A stretch of DNA of 64,000 bases, taken from assembly GCA_949299135.1 (NCBI GenBank), contig CASFZG010000005.1:55534-119533 (forward strand). The letters are read 5' to 3'. Positions 33,009 to 40,776 of this stretch are shown here, in pieces. Below the pieces are notes generated by a model, which ran no database searches, was not told where the DNA came from, and saw nothing but the letters and a program-made list of their open reading frames with translations. The position numbers and the translations under genes were made by a program. Numbering within the stretch: the stretch's first letter is position 1; each line of letters begins with the position of its first letter. The stretch is from an uncultured Phascolarctobacterium sp. (GTDB lineage Bacteria; Bacillota; Negativicutes; Acidaminococcales; Acidaminococcaceae).

Positions 33009-33821
33009 TTAAAATGCCGGTACAACAGCGCCTTTGTAGGTTTCTTCAATGAATTTTTTAACTTCGGGGCTGGTGAGGGCTTTAGCCAGTTTTTGCAGTT
33101 CGGGGCGGTTTTCGTCGCCTTTGCGGATGGCAATTACGTTAGCATACGGAGATTCCTTCGGTTCGGTAAAGAGGGAATCTTTAACCGGGTTGAGGTTAGC
33201 TTCCATTGCGAAGTTGGAGTTGATTACGGAATAATCAACATCGTTCATGGAACGCGGCAAAAGTGCTGCTTCGATTTCCACGATTTCGATGTTTTTCGGG
33301 TTGTCAACGATATCGCCGGGGGTGGCGGTAATGGTTACGCCGTCTTTAAGTTTCAACAGGCCTGCGCTTTGCAGCAGCATCAGGGCACGGCCGCCGTTGG
33401 TCGGGTCGTTCGGGATGGCGATTTTAGCGCCTGCGGGCATTTCGTCAAGGGATTTGAATTTAGCGGAATAAACACCCATCGGCTCGATGTGTACTTTGGT
33501 TAAGGTAACCAGCGGCATGTTGCGTTCTTTGGCAAATTCTTCAAGGTAAGGAATGTGCTGGAAGAAGTTAGCGTCAATTTCCTTGTCGTTAAGGGACAGG
33601 TTCGGTTTTACATAGTCGCTGAATTCGATAATTTGCAGGTCAACGCCTTCTTTGGCAAGCTGCGGTTTAACAAAGTTCAGCAGTTCGGCATGGGGCACCG
33701 GCGTTGCGCCGACTTTCAATACGGCTTTGCCGTCTTCGGATTTGGTTTCGCTGCCGCCGCAGCCGGCAATTAAAAGAGCCAGGGTCAGCACTGCGCACAG
33801 CACAAGCAGGATTTTTTTCAT
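33009..33821 (-). CDS. metQ: Methionine ABC transporter substrate-binding lipoprotein MetQ
   Basis: A 270-residue NlpA/MetQ lipoprotein that captures methionine for the MetNI permease. The signal peptide ends in lipobox LIAGC (Cys21). Family features include VGATPVPHAELLNFVKP, FFQHIPYLEEFAKERN, AIPNDPTNGGRALMLLQ and the C-terminal VIAIRKGDENRPELQKLAKA. Start ATG 33821 follows GGAGAGA. It is controlled by the SAM-I riboswitch and terminator directly upstream. No metN or metI is adjacent, so MetQ must use a transporter encoded elsewhere. Confidence 0.95.
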   Translation of the reverse strand: MKKILLVLCAVLTLALLIAGCGGSETKSEDGKAVLKVGATPVPHAELLNFVKPQLAKEGVDLQIIEFSDYVKPNLSLNDKEIDANFFQHIPYLEEFAKERNMPLVTLTKVHIEPMGVYSAKFKSLDEMPAGAKIAIPNDPTNGGRALMLLQSAGLLKLKDGVTITATPGDIVDNPKNIEIVEIEAALLPRSMNDVDYSVINSNFAMEANLNPVKDSLFTEPKESPYANVIAIRKGDENRPELQKLAKALTSPEVKKFIEETYKGAVVPAF

Positions 33822-33872
33822 TGGTACATCTCTCCTTTAAATTTTTTACACACTGCACAATAACGAAAGTAT

Positions 33873-33900
33873 TAAAAAAGCTCTTTCGCGAGGAAAGAGC
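33873..33900 (-). terminator. Expression-platform terminator of the SAM riboswitch
   Basis: On the minus strand GCTCTTTC-CTCGC-GAAAGAGC is followed by TTTTTTAAT. Its 5' arm is complementary to GAGAGGAAAG, which starts in the 3' P1 strand of the aptamer, so aptamer and terminator compete through an antiterminator. Confidence 0.85.
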
Positions 33901-33915
33901 GTAAGTTTTACTTTC

Positions 33916-34014
33916 CTCTCATCTATCAAGAATTTTCTTGCAGGATTTAGCACCATGGCACAGCCTGGTTGCCGGGTTTCATTGGGCCTGTCCCTCAACC
34001 GCTCTCGATAAGAG
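33916..34014 (-). promoter_or_regulatory. SAM-I (S-box) riboswitch of metQ
   Basis: On the minus strand the aptamer starts CTCTTATCGAGAGCGG and carries the diagnostic core GAGGGACAGGCCCAATGAAA followed by CCCGGCAACC. P1 is closed by CTCTTATC (34014-34007) with GATGAGAG (33923-33916), one G-U pair. With SAM bound, the downstream terminator should form and switch metQ off. This is the standard S-box layout. Confidence 0.96.
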
Positions 34015-34035
34015 TGTGTTTATTAAGATGAAATT

Positions 34036-34064
34036 ATAATACAGCAATAACAAGCGCTTGTCAA
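34036..34064 (-). promoter_or_regulatory. Promoter of the SAM riboswitch/metQ unit
   Basis: Reading on the minus strand: TTGACA at 34064-34059, 17 nt, TATTAT at 34041-34036. Transcription would start about 15 nt before the aptamer. Confidence 0.7.
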
Positions 34065-34119
34065 TAAAAATTTACAAATTTATAAACTAAAGCGCAGCAA
34101 ACCATAAAATGTTAAGTTT

Positions 34120-35472
34120 TTAACAATTGGCCTGCTTTTGCAAGTTATTCAACGCCAGCCCGATTAAGCGGTCTGTTTCATCTGCCAAAAATAAGGGTAT
34201 ATTCAGCAAATCGCCGTTAAGTTTTAAATTATCCAGTGAAAAGCATACGCGCAGTTTAACCTTATCGCCGAATTTTTCTTTATATTTTTTCAGGCTTCTG
34301 GCTTCGGTGTTGGCTTCTGCCTTAACCTCCACCGGAATAATATCGTTTTCGCGCTGAATGATAAAGTCAACTTCATACGGCGGGTTGCTTTGCGACCAGT
34401 AGCGCGGCACGGCTTCAAACTGCGGGGATATCGCTTCCAATACATAATTTTCGGAAAGCGCACCTTTAAACTCCGTAAACAGGCGGTTGCCCTCACCGAA
34501 AGCAGTAGGTGCAAGCAGCGCCAGACGGCGCAGCAGGCCTACATCGGCCAGATAAATTTTAAAGGCGGAAACATCGTCATAAGCAGCTATCGGCAGCCCC
34601 GACGCGGTGCTGCGGTATATTTTTTTTACTAAACCGGCATCCACCAGCCATTGCAGCGCGTCTTCATATTCACGCGCACGCGCGCCTTCTTTAACCACTT
34701 TATAGATAAATTTTTTGTTTTCGCGCGCCAGCTGCGAAGGGATGGACTTCCACAGCATGGAAATTTTGGGAAATTCCTTTACATCCGGATGTTTGGCAAA
34801 ATCGCGCTCGTAAGCGGCAAGGATATTGCTCAACGCCGCCTGCATTAAATCAACGCTGCGTTCCTTTGTCCACATCTCCACTGCTTCCGGCATGCCGCCG
34901 GTAACATAATACATTTTCAGCTTTTCATACAGCGGGTTAAAAAACGCATCCGGCAGCGGCTCTAAAACGTCAACCGACTGTAAAAATTCCACAAGGTTGG
35001 CATCGCCGTTGGCCAGCAAAAATTCCGTAAAACTCATGGGGTTCACTTCTAAAAAGTCAACCTTTCCTACCGGAAAGGCGGCAGGTTTGGCAAGCGCAAT
35101 GCCAAGCAGCGACCCGGCGCAGGCAACATGGTACTGCGGCGCGTTTTCGCAAAAATATTTCATGGCATTGATAACCTTTGGGCTTTCCTGCACCTCGTCA
35201 AAAATTATCAGCGTGTTTTCGGGCGTAATCTTCTGCCCGCTGGCAAGCGTTAAATTTTGCAGTATGCGTTCCACATATTTGGTGGTTTCAAAAAATTGTT
35301 TGTATTCTTCGTTCTCGTCAAAGTTAAAATAAGCGGTATTTTCGTAATAGCGTTTGCCGAATTCTTTTAAAAGCCATGTTTTGCCAACCTGGCGCACGCC
35401 TTTTAAAATTAGCGGTTTGCGGTATTTGGAGTTTTTCCAAGCCAGCAATTTCTTGATTATTAACCGTTCCAT
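34120..35472 (-). CDS. AAA-type ATPase with C-terminal DUF4143 domain
   Basis: A 450-residue protein of the AAA_14/DUF4143 family common in anaerobes. Walker A is GVRQVGKTWLL (about residue 25), Walker B LIIFDEVQ (about residue 88), with a sensor-like CAGSLLG at about 118. The C-terminal part (from about 220) has the DUF4143 region ending in a PD-(D/E)XK-like strand pattern (YEVDFIIQRENDIIPVEVKA). Members are strain-variable; function is not established, though defence or mobile-element roles have been suggested. Monocistronic; the upstream region contains a symmetrical TGTGA-N6-TCACA site. Confidence 0.85.
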   Translation of the reverse strand: MERLIIKKLLAWKNSKYRKPLILKGVRQVGKTWLLKEFGKRYYENTAYFNFDENEEYKQFFETTKYVERILQNLTLASGQKITPENTLIIFDEVQESPKVINAMKYFCENAPQYHVACAGSLLGIALAKPAAFPVGKVDFLEVNPMSFTEFLLANGDANLVEFLQSVDVLEPLPDAFFNPLYEKLKMYYVTGGMPEAVEMWTKERSVDLMQAALSNILAAYERDFAKHPDVKEFPKISMLWKSIPSQLARENKKFIYKVVKEGARAREYEDALQWLVDAGLVKKIYRSTASGLPIAAYDDVSAFKIYLADVGLLRRLALLAPTAFGEGNRLFTEFKGALSENYVLEAISPQFEAVPRYWSQSNPPYEVDFIIQRENDIIPVEVKAEANTEARSLKKYKEKFGDKVKLRVCFSLDNLKLNGDLLNIPLFLADETDRLIGLALNNLQKQANC

Positions 35473-35493
35473 AGCACAGTCCTCACATTATTA

Positions 35494-35529
35494 TTAATAA
35501 AAATGTGATAAAAATCACACTTTTATTAA
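35494..35529. promoter_or_regulatory. CRP/FNR-like palindrome upstream of the DUF4143 ATPase
   Basis: The centre is TGTGA-TAAAAA-TCACA (35504-35519), extended by near-symmetric AT arms. It lies about 25-50 nt upstream of the ATPase ATG. It matches the general CRP-family pattern, but no regulator can be assigned. Confidence 0.5.
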
Positions 35530-35578
35530 ATTATAACGCCATTTAAAATCACTTTCAAGAGTTTATCACCTAAAAAGC

Positions 35579-35610
35579 AATAAAAGTGTGACAAAAATCA
35601 CACTTTTATT
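35579..35610. promoter_or_regulatory. Second TGTGA-N6-TCACA palindrome, 3' of the fumarase operon
   Basis: AATAAAAGTGTGA (35579-35591) pairs perfectly with 35598-35610. It lies just past the stop of the fumarase beta gene and could equally be its terminator hairpin. It is a near copy of the element at 35494-35529. Confidence 0.5.
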
Positions 35611-35629
35611 AAGAATTATGTGTTTTGTT

Positions 35630-36193
35630 TTATTCCTTGCGGTATTTGGCGATGCCGGCTTTGTAAAAGTCGTTGCCTTCGGCGTCGATGCAGACAATGG
35701 CGGGGAAGTCCTCCACTTCGTAGCGGCGGATGGCTTCAGGCCCCAAATCTTCGTAAGCAATCATTTCTTCGCCCTTAATGGACTGCGAAATTACTGCCGC
35801 CGCGCCGCCGACAGCCACAAAGTACACCGCGCCGTATTTAACGCAGGCTTCAATGACCTCTTTACTGCGCGAGCCTTTGCCAATCATGCCGCGCATGCCT
35901 TTTTCAATCAGCGTCGGCGTGTATTTATCCATGCGCCCGCTGGTTGTAGGCCCGGCGCTGCCGACTACTTCACCCGGTTTGGTCGGCGAAGGGCCGACGT
36001 AATACACAACCTGCCCGGTAATATCAAACGGCAGGGGTTTACCTGCTGCCAGCGCTTCCGTCATGCGTTTGTGCGCAGCGTCGCGCGCTGTGTAAACAGG
36101 GCCGGTAATGCGCACCACATCGCCTGCGCGCAGGTTTTTAACTGTATCCGCCGTAAGCGGGGTGGTAATGTGTTTAATTTGTGCTTCGCTCAT
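35630..36193 (-). CDS. Class I fumarate hydratase, beta (C-terminal) subunit
   Basis: With the alpha subunit this forms the iron-sulfur fumarase interconverting fumarate and malate. The 187-residue protein shows the family pattern: ITGPVYTARDAAHKRM, VYYVGPSPTKPGEVVGSAGP, TTSGRMDKYTP, MIGKG and VGGAAAVIS. It is the last gene of the malic enzyme-alpha-beta operon, 11 nt after the alpha gene. Two-subunit class I enzymes of this kind are usual in anaerobes. A related tartrate dehydratase cannot be fully excluded, but the context with malic enzyme favours fumarase. Confidence 0.92.
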   Translation of the reverse strand: MSEAQIKHITTPLTADTVKNLRAGDVVRITGPVYTARDAAHKRMTEALAAGKPLPFDITGQVVYYVGPSPTKPGEVVGSAGPTTSGRMDKYTPTLIEKGMRGMIGKGSRSKEVIEACVKYGAVYFVAVGGAAAVISQSIKGEEMIAYEDLGPEAIRRYEVEDFPAIVCIDAEGNDFYKAGIAKYRKE

Positions 36194-36204
36194 CGTACCC
36201 CTCC

Positions 36205-37050
36205 TTACAAAACGGTGCCGGCACGGCGCGCCGCATGGCAGTTAAGGTTTACCGCCACCGGCAGTGCGCCGATATGCGTCGGTGCGTATTCGATATTTAC
36301 GGCAGCGGCGGTGGTTGTGCCGCCCAGCCCCGCAGGGCCGATGCCGGTTTTATTGATGCGTTCCAGAAGCTCGGCTTCCAGTTTGGCGTAACGCTCATCC
36401 TTGTTATGCTCGCCAATCGGGCGGGTCAGTGAATATTTGGCAAGCTCGGCGCAGCGTTCCATATTGCCGCCGATGCCCACGCCGACCGTTACCGGCGGGC
36501 AGGGGTTAGGGCCTGCGTTACGCACGGTTTCCAGCACAAAGTTAATTACGCCTTCCACGCCGTCGGCAGGTTTCAGCATTTTCATCGCGCCCATGTTTTC
36601 ACTGCCGCAGCCCTTCGGGGCGATGGTAATTTTTACTTTATCGCCCGGCACAAGGCGCGTGTGGATAATGGCAGGCGTGTTGTCCTGCGTGTTTTTGCGG
36701 TCAAACAGCGGGTCATCCACGCTGGATTTGCGCAGATAACCTTTGGTGTAGCCTTCCGCCACACCGGCGTGCACGGCTTTTTCCAAAGCGCCGCCGGTAA
36801 AATGTACCTCCTGCCCAATCTCCAAAAAGACAACGGCAAGGCCGGTATCCTGGCACAGCGGCACGTCCTTGGCTTTGGCAAGCTCCGCGTTTTCTATAAT
36901 CGTGCCCAAAATTTCCTGCCCTAACGGGGATTCTTCTACCTTCCGGCACTCCTTAAAGCGGGCCAGCAAATCCTCCGGCAGGTAATAGCAGGCGTCGCAG
37001 CACAGCTTGGCAACGGCTGCAGTGATTTCCTTAACATCTAATTCACGCAT
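36205..37050 (-). CDS. Class I fumarate hydratase, alpha (N-terminal) subunit
   Basis: The 281-residue iron-sulfur subunit. Cysteines for the [4Fe-4S] cluster are visible in PLCQDTGLAVVF, PKGCGSENMGAMKML and the GNMERCAELAKY region; NPCPPVTVGVGIGG is also typical. It binds the substrate together with the beta subunit encoded next. The gene lies 10 nt downstream of the malic enzyme gene, so fumarate-malate-pyruvate interconversion is encoded as one unit. Being an oxygen-labile dehydratase, it fits an anaerobic host. Confidence 0.93.
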   Translation of the reverse strand: MRELDVKEITAAVAKLCCDACYYLPEDLLARFKECRKVEESPLGQEILGTIIENAELAKAKDVPLCQDTGLAVVFLEIGQEVHFTGGALEKAVHAGVAEGYTKGYLRKSSVDDPLFDRKNTQDNTPAIIHTRLVPGDKVKITIAPKGCGSENMGAMKMLKPADGVEGVINFVLETVRNAGPNPCPPVTVGVGIGGNMERCAELAKYSLTRPIGEHNKDERYAKLEAELLERINKTGIGPAGLGGTTTAAAVNIEYAPTHIGALPVAVNLNCHAARRAGTVL

Positions 37051-37059
37051 GGCTGCTCC

Positions 37060-38286
37060 TTATCTGCCAACACGTTTTAAGGTGTTGTTATAAACTTCCT
37101 GCGGGTCAACCTGTACGCGTGCTACGCCGGTTTCCATGGCTGCTTTGGCAACTGCAGCTGCAACTGCCGGTGCAACGCGCGGGTCAAAAGCGTCGGGCAC
37201 AACATAATCGGCACGCAGGTCTTTTTCGTCAATCAAATTGGCAATGGCGTAAACGGCTGCCACTTTCATTTCTTCGTTAATCGCACGCGCGCGCACGTCG
37301 ATAGCGCCGCGGAACACGCCCGGGAATACGGTTACATTGTTAACCTGGTTCGGGCTGTCGCTGCGGCCGGTACCGGCAACGGCTGCGCCTGCTTCAATGG
37401 CAGCGTCGTAGGTGGTTTCCGGCACGGGGTTGGCCATGCCAAAAACAATAGCCTTATCCGCCATGCTGGCGATAATTTCTTTGGTGAACAAATTCGGGCC
37501 GGATACGCCGAGCAGCACATCCGCGCCTTTGGCAACGTCAACCAGCGTGCCTTTTTCCATGTTCGGGTTGGTAACTTCGGACAGATAGGTCTGGATTTTA
37601 TCAAGTTTGGCATCGATGCCTTTGTACAAAGCGCCGACTTTTTCTACCATAATTACGTTTTTAGCGCCCATGCTTACCAGCAGACGGCCAATAGCAGAAC
37701 CCGCAGCGCCGCAGCCGTTGACAACGACTTTAACGTCCTTGATATCCTTTTTAACATAGCGCAGCCCGCCGATAACGGCAGACAGGCAGGCAATGGCCGT
37801 GCCGTGCTGGTCGTCGTGGAACACAGGGATATCGCAGATTTCGCGCAGGCGGTCCTCAATCTCGTAGCATTTCGGCGAGGAGAAATCCTCAAGGTTAATG
37901 CCGGCAAAGGTCGGCTGCAAACGGCGCACGGTTTCAATAATTTCTTCCGTGTCCTTGGTATCTATGCAGATGGGGATAGCGTCCACATCGCCGAAGGTTT
38001 TAAACAGTACGGCCTTGCCTTCCATTACGGGCATGGCGGCCTCAGGGCCGATATCGCCAAGGCCCAGCACGCGCGTTCCGTCGCTGACGATGGCTACCGT
38101 GTTGCCGCGGCAGGTATATTCAAACGACAGCTCTTTGTTTTCCTTAATAGCCTTGCAGGGTTCGGCAACGCCAGGCGTATAAGCCAGCGACAAATCCTCG
38201 CGGTTGCGCAGAGGCACCTTGCTGGCAACAGCCAGCATTCCGTTTTTTTCGGCATGGAATTTAATAGCGTCTTCAACAAATGACAT
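37060..38286 (-). CDS. Malic enzyme (malate dehydrogenase, decarboxylating)
   Basis: A 408-residue NAD(P)-dependent malic enzyme of the short bacterial type. It converts malate to pyruvate and carbon dioxide. Key segments: SLAYTPGVAEPCKAI, the catalytic Lys region DGTRVLGLGDIGPEAAMPVM, metal ligands in GINLEDFSSPKC and FHDDQHGTAI, and the nucleotide loop VVNGCGAAGSAIGRL. NAD versus NADP preference is not clear from the sequence. It is first in the operon with the two fumarase subunits; a good promoter lies upstream at 38328-38356. Confidence 0.94.
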   Translation of the reverse strand: MSFVEDAIKFHAEKNGMLAVASKVPLRNREDLSLAYTPGVAEPCKAIKENKELSFEYTCRGNTVAIVSDGTRVLGLGDIGPEAAMPVMEGKAVLFKTFGDVDAIPICIDTKDTEEIIETVRRLQPTFAGINLEDFSSPKCYEIEDRLREICDIPVFHDDQHGTAIACLSAVIGGLRYVKKDIKDVKVVVNGCGAAGSAIGRLLVSMGAKNVIMVEKVGALYKGIDAKLDKIQTYLSEVTNPNMEKGTLVDVAKGADVLLGVSGPNLFTKEIIASMADKAIVFGMANPVPETTYDAAIEAGAAVAGTGRSDSPNQVNNVTVFPGVFRGAIDVRARAINEEMKVAAVYAIANLIDEKDLRADYVVPDAFDPRVAPAVAAAVAKAAMETGVARVQVDPQEVYNNTLKRVGR

Positions 38287-38327
38287 AACAAATACCCCCT
38301 CGTTGTTTTTATTGGTGTATACTACTT

Positions 38328-38356
38328 ATTTTATATCGTACACTGTAATTTGGCAA
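38328..38356 (-). promoter_or_regulatory. Promoter of the malic enzyme-fumarase operon
   Basis: On the minus strand TTGCCA (38356-38351), 17 nt, TAAAAT (38333-38328), about 42 nt upstream of the start codon. Confidence 0.6.
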
Positions 38357-38362
38357 GGCTTT

Positions 38363-38851
38363 TTACAGCGCCGCCAGTTTTATAATCTCCGCCGTGGGTT
38401 TCTGCCCCGCCTTCACGTTCAGCACGCCAAAGGTTGCACCCTCCGCGCTGCGCGGTTTGGCCGGGCTGCCGGGGTTAATCAAAAGCACGTCGCCATACCA
38501 TTTTACCAGCGGCACATGCGTATGCCCAAACACAACAATGTCGGCTTCCAGCTTGTGCGCCCACCACACAAGCTCCTGCGGGTCGCCGCCGTGCAGATAG
38601 CGGTGCCCGTGCAGCAGCCAGATATTAAAGCCTTCTATCGTTACAAATTCGTCGGGATTTACGCTGTTATCGCCCACATCGCAGTTACCGGCAACCGCCG
38701 TTACGGGCAGTCCCGTCTGCGCCTGCAAATATAAAGCGTCGCGTCCGTAATCGCCCGTATGCAGCCACTGCTCCACCGGCGGGGCGGCGGCTATCACGCG
38801 GCGCATGGCCTGCATACTGCCGTGGGTATCACCCGTTAAACCTATTTTCAT
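38363..38851 (-). CDS. YfcE/MJ0936-type metallophosphoesterase
   Basis: A 162-residue calcineurin-like phosphodiesterase. Metal ligands are visible in order: GDTHG (residues 7-11), HTGDYG, AGNCD, LLHGH and FGHTHVP. Family members such as YfcE hydrolyse small phosphodiesters in vitro; the physiological substrate is not known. It overlaps rdgB by 4 nt (ATGA) and is the last gene of the hyuA-deacetylase-rdgB unit, the same rdgB-yfcE pairing seen in many Firmicutes. Confidence 0.9.
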   Translation of the reverse strand: MKIGLTGDTHGSMQAMRRVIAAAPPVEQWLHTGDYGRDALYLQAQTGLPVTAVAGNCDVGDNSVNPDEFVTIEGFNIWLLHGHRYLHGGDPQELVWWAHKLEADIVVFGHTHVPLVKWYGDVLLINPGSPAKPRSAEGATFGVLNVKAGQKPTAEIIKLAAL

Positions 38852-39438
38852 TTTACTTTCTTCCAGTTGGCAATCAGTTTTTTAACGGCCTTGCCGCGAT
38901 GGCTGATTTTATTTTTTTCTTCCGGCGTTGCTTCACCAAGGCCCATGTGCATCTCCGTGGACCAGAACAGCGGGTCGTAACCGAAGCCGTTATCGCCCAA
39001 AGGCTCATGCAGCAGCATGCCCTCGCAGATGCCGTCGGTTTCCACCTGCACCTTGCCGTCAGCACCGGCCACGCACAAAGCGCAGCGGAAGCGGCAGGTA
39101 CGTTTAACCTGCAACTTCATGTTGGCGAGTAACAAATCGTTGTTTTCCTTATCGGTGGCTTTTTCACCGGCGTAACGCGCGCTGTAAACTCCCGGTGCGC
39201 CGTCCAGTGCCTGCACCTCCAGCCCGCTGTCGTCGGCAATGCAGGTCATGCCCGTTGCCTTGGCGTAATAAGTTGCCTTTAAGCGTGCGTTGGCGGCAAA
39301 GGTGCGACCGTTTTCCACCGGCGCTTCAATGTCCGGCCACTCGGCTAAATAGTGAAGTTCCACCTCCATATCCTTTAACATTTCCTTAAATTCTTCCAGT
39401 TTGCCCGGGTTGCTTGTTGCAATTACAATTTCCTTCAA
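38848..39438 (-). CDS. rdgB: XTP/dITP pyrophosphatase (RdgB/HAM1)
   Basis: RdgB removes non-canonical purine nucleotides (XTP, dITP, ITP) by hydrolysis to the monophosphate. The 196-residue protein starts IVIATSNPGKLEEFKEML, has FAANARLKATYYAKATGM, the catalytic ADDSGLEVQALDGAPGVYSA segment and the C-terminal SHRGKAVKKL. It follows the deacetylase-like gene by 18 nt and overlaps the phosphoesterase gene. Confidence 0.95.
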   Translation of the reverse strand: MKEIVIATSNPGKLEEFKEMLKDMEVELHYLAEWPDIEAPVENGRTFAANARLKATYYAKATGMTCIADDSGLEVQALDGAPGVYSARYAGEKATDKENNDLLLANMKLQVKRTCRFRCALCVAGADGKVQVETDGICEGMLLHEPLGDNGFGYDPLFWSTEMHMGLGEATPEEKNKISHRGKAVKKLIANWKKVK

Positions 39439-39456
39439 TTTTAGTTACTCCAATCT

Positions 39457-40776
39457 TCAAATAGTTTCCACAACGCCCGTATCGGGGTGCTGTAACAGAA
39501 TATATTTATAAGCGCAGCTCTGTTTGGCGCGCAGTGCGTCGTCATAAGCCGCCTTTTGGCAATCCGCACAGGTATCGCGGTGCAGGCACACAACGTAAGC
39601 GCTCTGGTCGCCGTAACGGGTGCCGCGCGCGTTGGTGTCAATGCTCATCCAGCCGCTGCATTTGGTGCAGTAATGCGCTGTTTCCAGCTGCTCCTCGCGG
39701 ATGCCTTCCTCGTCATAATAAATTCCCTTGCGCCGCTGCCATTTGCCGCCGCATTTATCAAGCAGCATTCTGCCAACTTCCCTGCGCGTACGCCAGATGT
39801 TGCCCACCTGGTCGATAAGCTGCTCCACGCGCGTCATGCAGCGCGGGTCGGGCGTGCGCAAAGCGCGGATGTCCGGCTCAATAACCTTGCTGTAATCCAT
39901 TTCTGCCATGGCAAGAATTATGCCGGTGTTAACATAAGGCAGCGCCGCTTCGATAGAATAGCCGCCTTCCAAAACGGCAATATCCGCCTTTAGCTTATCT
40001 GCCAGTGCCGCATAGCCGTGTGCCGTAACGCTCATGGAAGCAAGCGGGTCGCTGAAATGGTTATCCTGCCCGGCAGAATTAATGATGAGTTCCGGTTCAA
40101 AATCTTCAAGAATAGGTTTTATCAGCCCGTCAAACAGGCGGTGTATTTCCTTATCGCCGCTGCCGGGTAAAAGCGGCAGGTTGATGTTATAGCCCCACGC
40201 CGCCGGGCTGCCTGCTTCATCCGGGAAGCCCGTGCCCGGGTACAGCGTGCGCCCGTCCTGATGGAACGAAATATACAGCACGTTGGGGTCGTGGTAAAAA
40301 ATATCCTGGCTGCCGTCGCCGTGGTGCACGTCCGTATCGACAACGGCAATTTTTTTAATGCCGTAGCGGCTCCGCAAATATTCAACCATTACGGCTTCAA
40401 TATTAATGGTACAAAAACCGCGGATGCCATGCACTATACGCATGGCGTGGTGTCCCGGCGGGCGAACAAGCGCAAACGCACGCTTAACTTCGCCGCTCAT
40501 TACAGCGTCGGCCGCCGTCATGCACCCTCCGGCAGAGGCAAGATGTGCAGGCGTAATCAGCTTTGCTATTGAAGGCACACCAACGTGGGCGCGCTGCAAA
40601 TCGTTAATTTCCGCCATGCGCAGGCGGTATTCGCGTATTTCCGGGCGGTCAAACAGTCCTTCTTCCGTCAGCTGGTCGCGCGTATATAACAGCCTTTCCT
40701 GGCGCTCCGGGTGCCCGGGGCTGATCATCCAGTCAAAAGCCGGGAAAAATATCAGTCCTAAATTTGCCTGTTTCAA
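39457..40776 (-). CDS. Histone-deacetylase-family hydrolase with a cysteine-rich C-terminal extension
   Basis: A 439-residue arginase-fold zinc hydrolase related to class II histone deacetylases and acetylpolyamine amidohydrolases. Catalytic features are intact: HPERQERL, the His pair in RPPGHHA (109-110), zinc ligands in DTDVHHGDG (147-155) and GQDNHFSD (236-243), and LEGGYS. Beyond the usual end (about 310) there is an extension of about 130 residues holding CTKCSGWM (Cys370/373) and CLHRDTCADC (Cys397/403/406), probably a small zinc site. It overlaps the hydantoinase-like gene by 4 nt. The substrate is unknown; an acetylated small amine or an amide is plausible. Confidence 0.85.
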   Translation of the reverse strand: MKQANLGLIFFPAFDWMISPGHPERQERLLYTRDQLTEEGLFDRPEIREYRLRMAEINDLQRAHVGVPSIAKLITPAHLASAGGCMTAADAVMSGEVKRAFALVRPPGHHAMRIVHGIRGFCTINIEAVMVEYLRSRYGIKKIAVVDTDVHHGDGSQDIFYHDPNVLYISFHQDGRTLYPGTGFPDEAGSPAAWGYNINLPLLPGSGDKEIHRLFDGLIKPILEDFEPELIINSAGQDNHFSDPLASMSVTAHGYAALADKLKADIAVLEGGYSIEAALPYVNTGIILAMAEMDYSKVIEPDIRALRTPDPRCMTRVEQLIDQVGNIWRTRREVGRMLLDKCGGKWQRRKGIYYDEEGIREEQLETAHYCTKCSGWMSIDTNARGTRYGDQSAYVVCLHRDTCADCQKAAYDDALRAKQSCAYKYILLQHPDTGVVETI

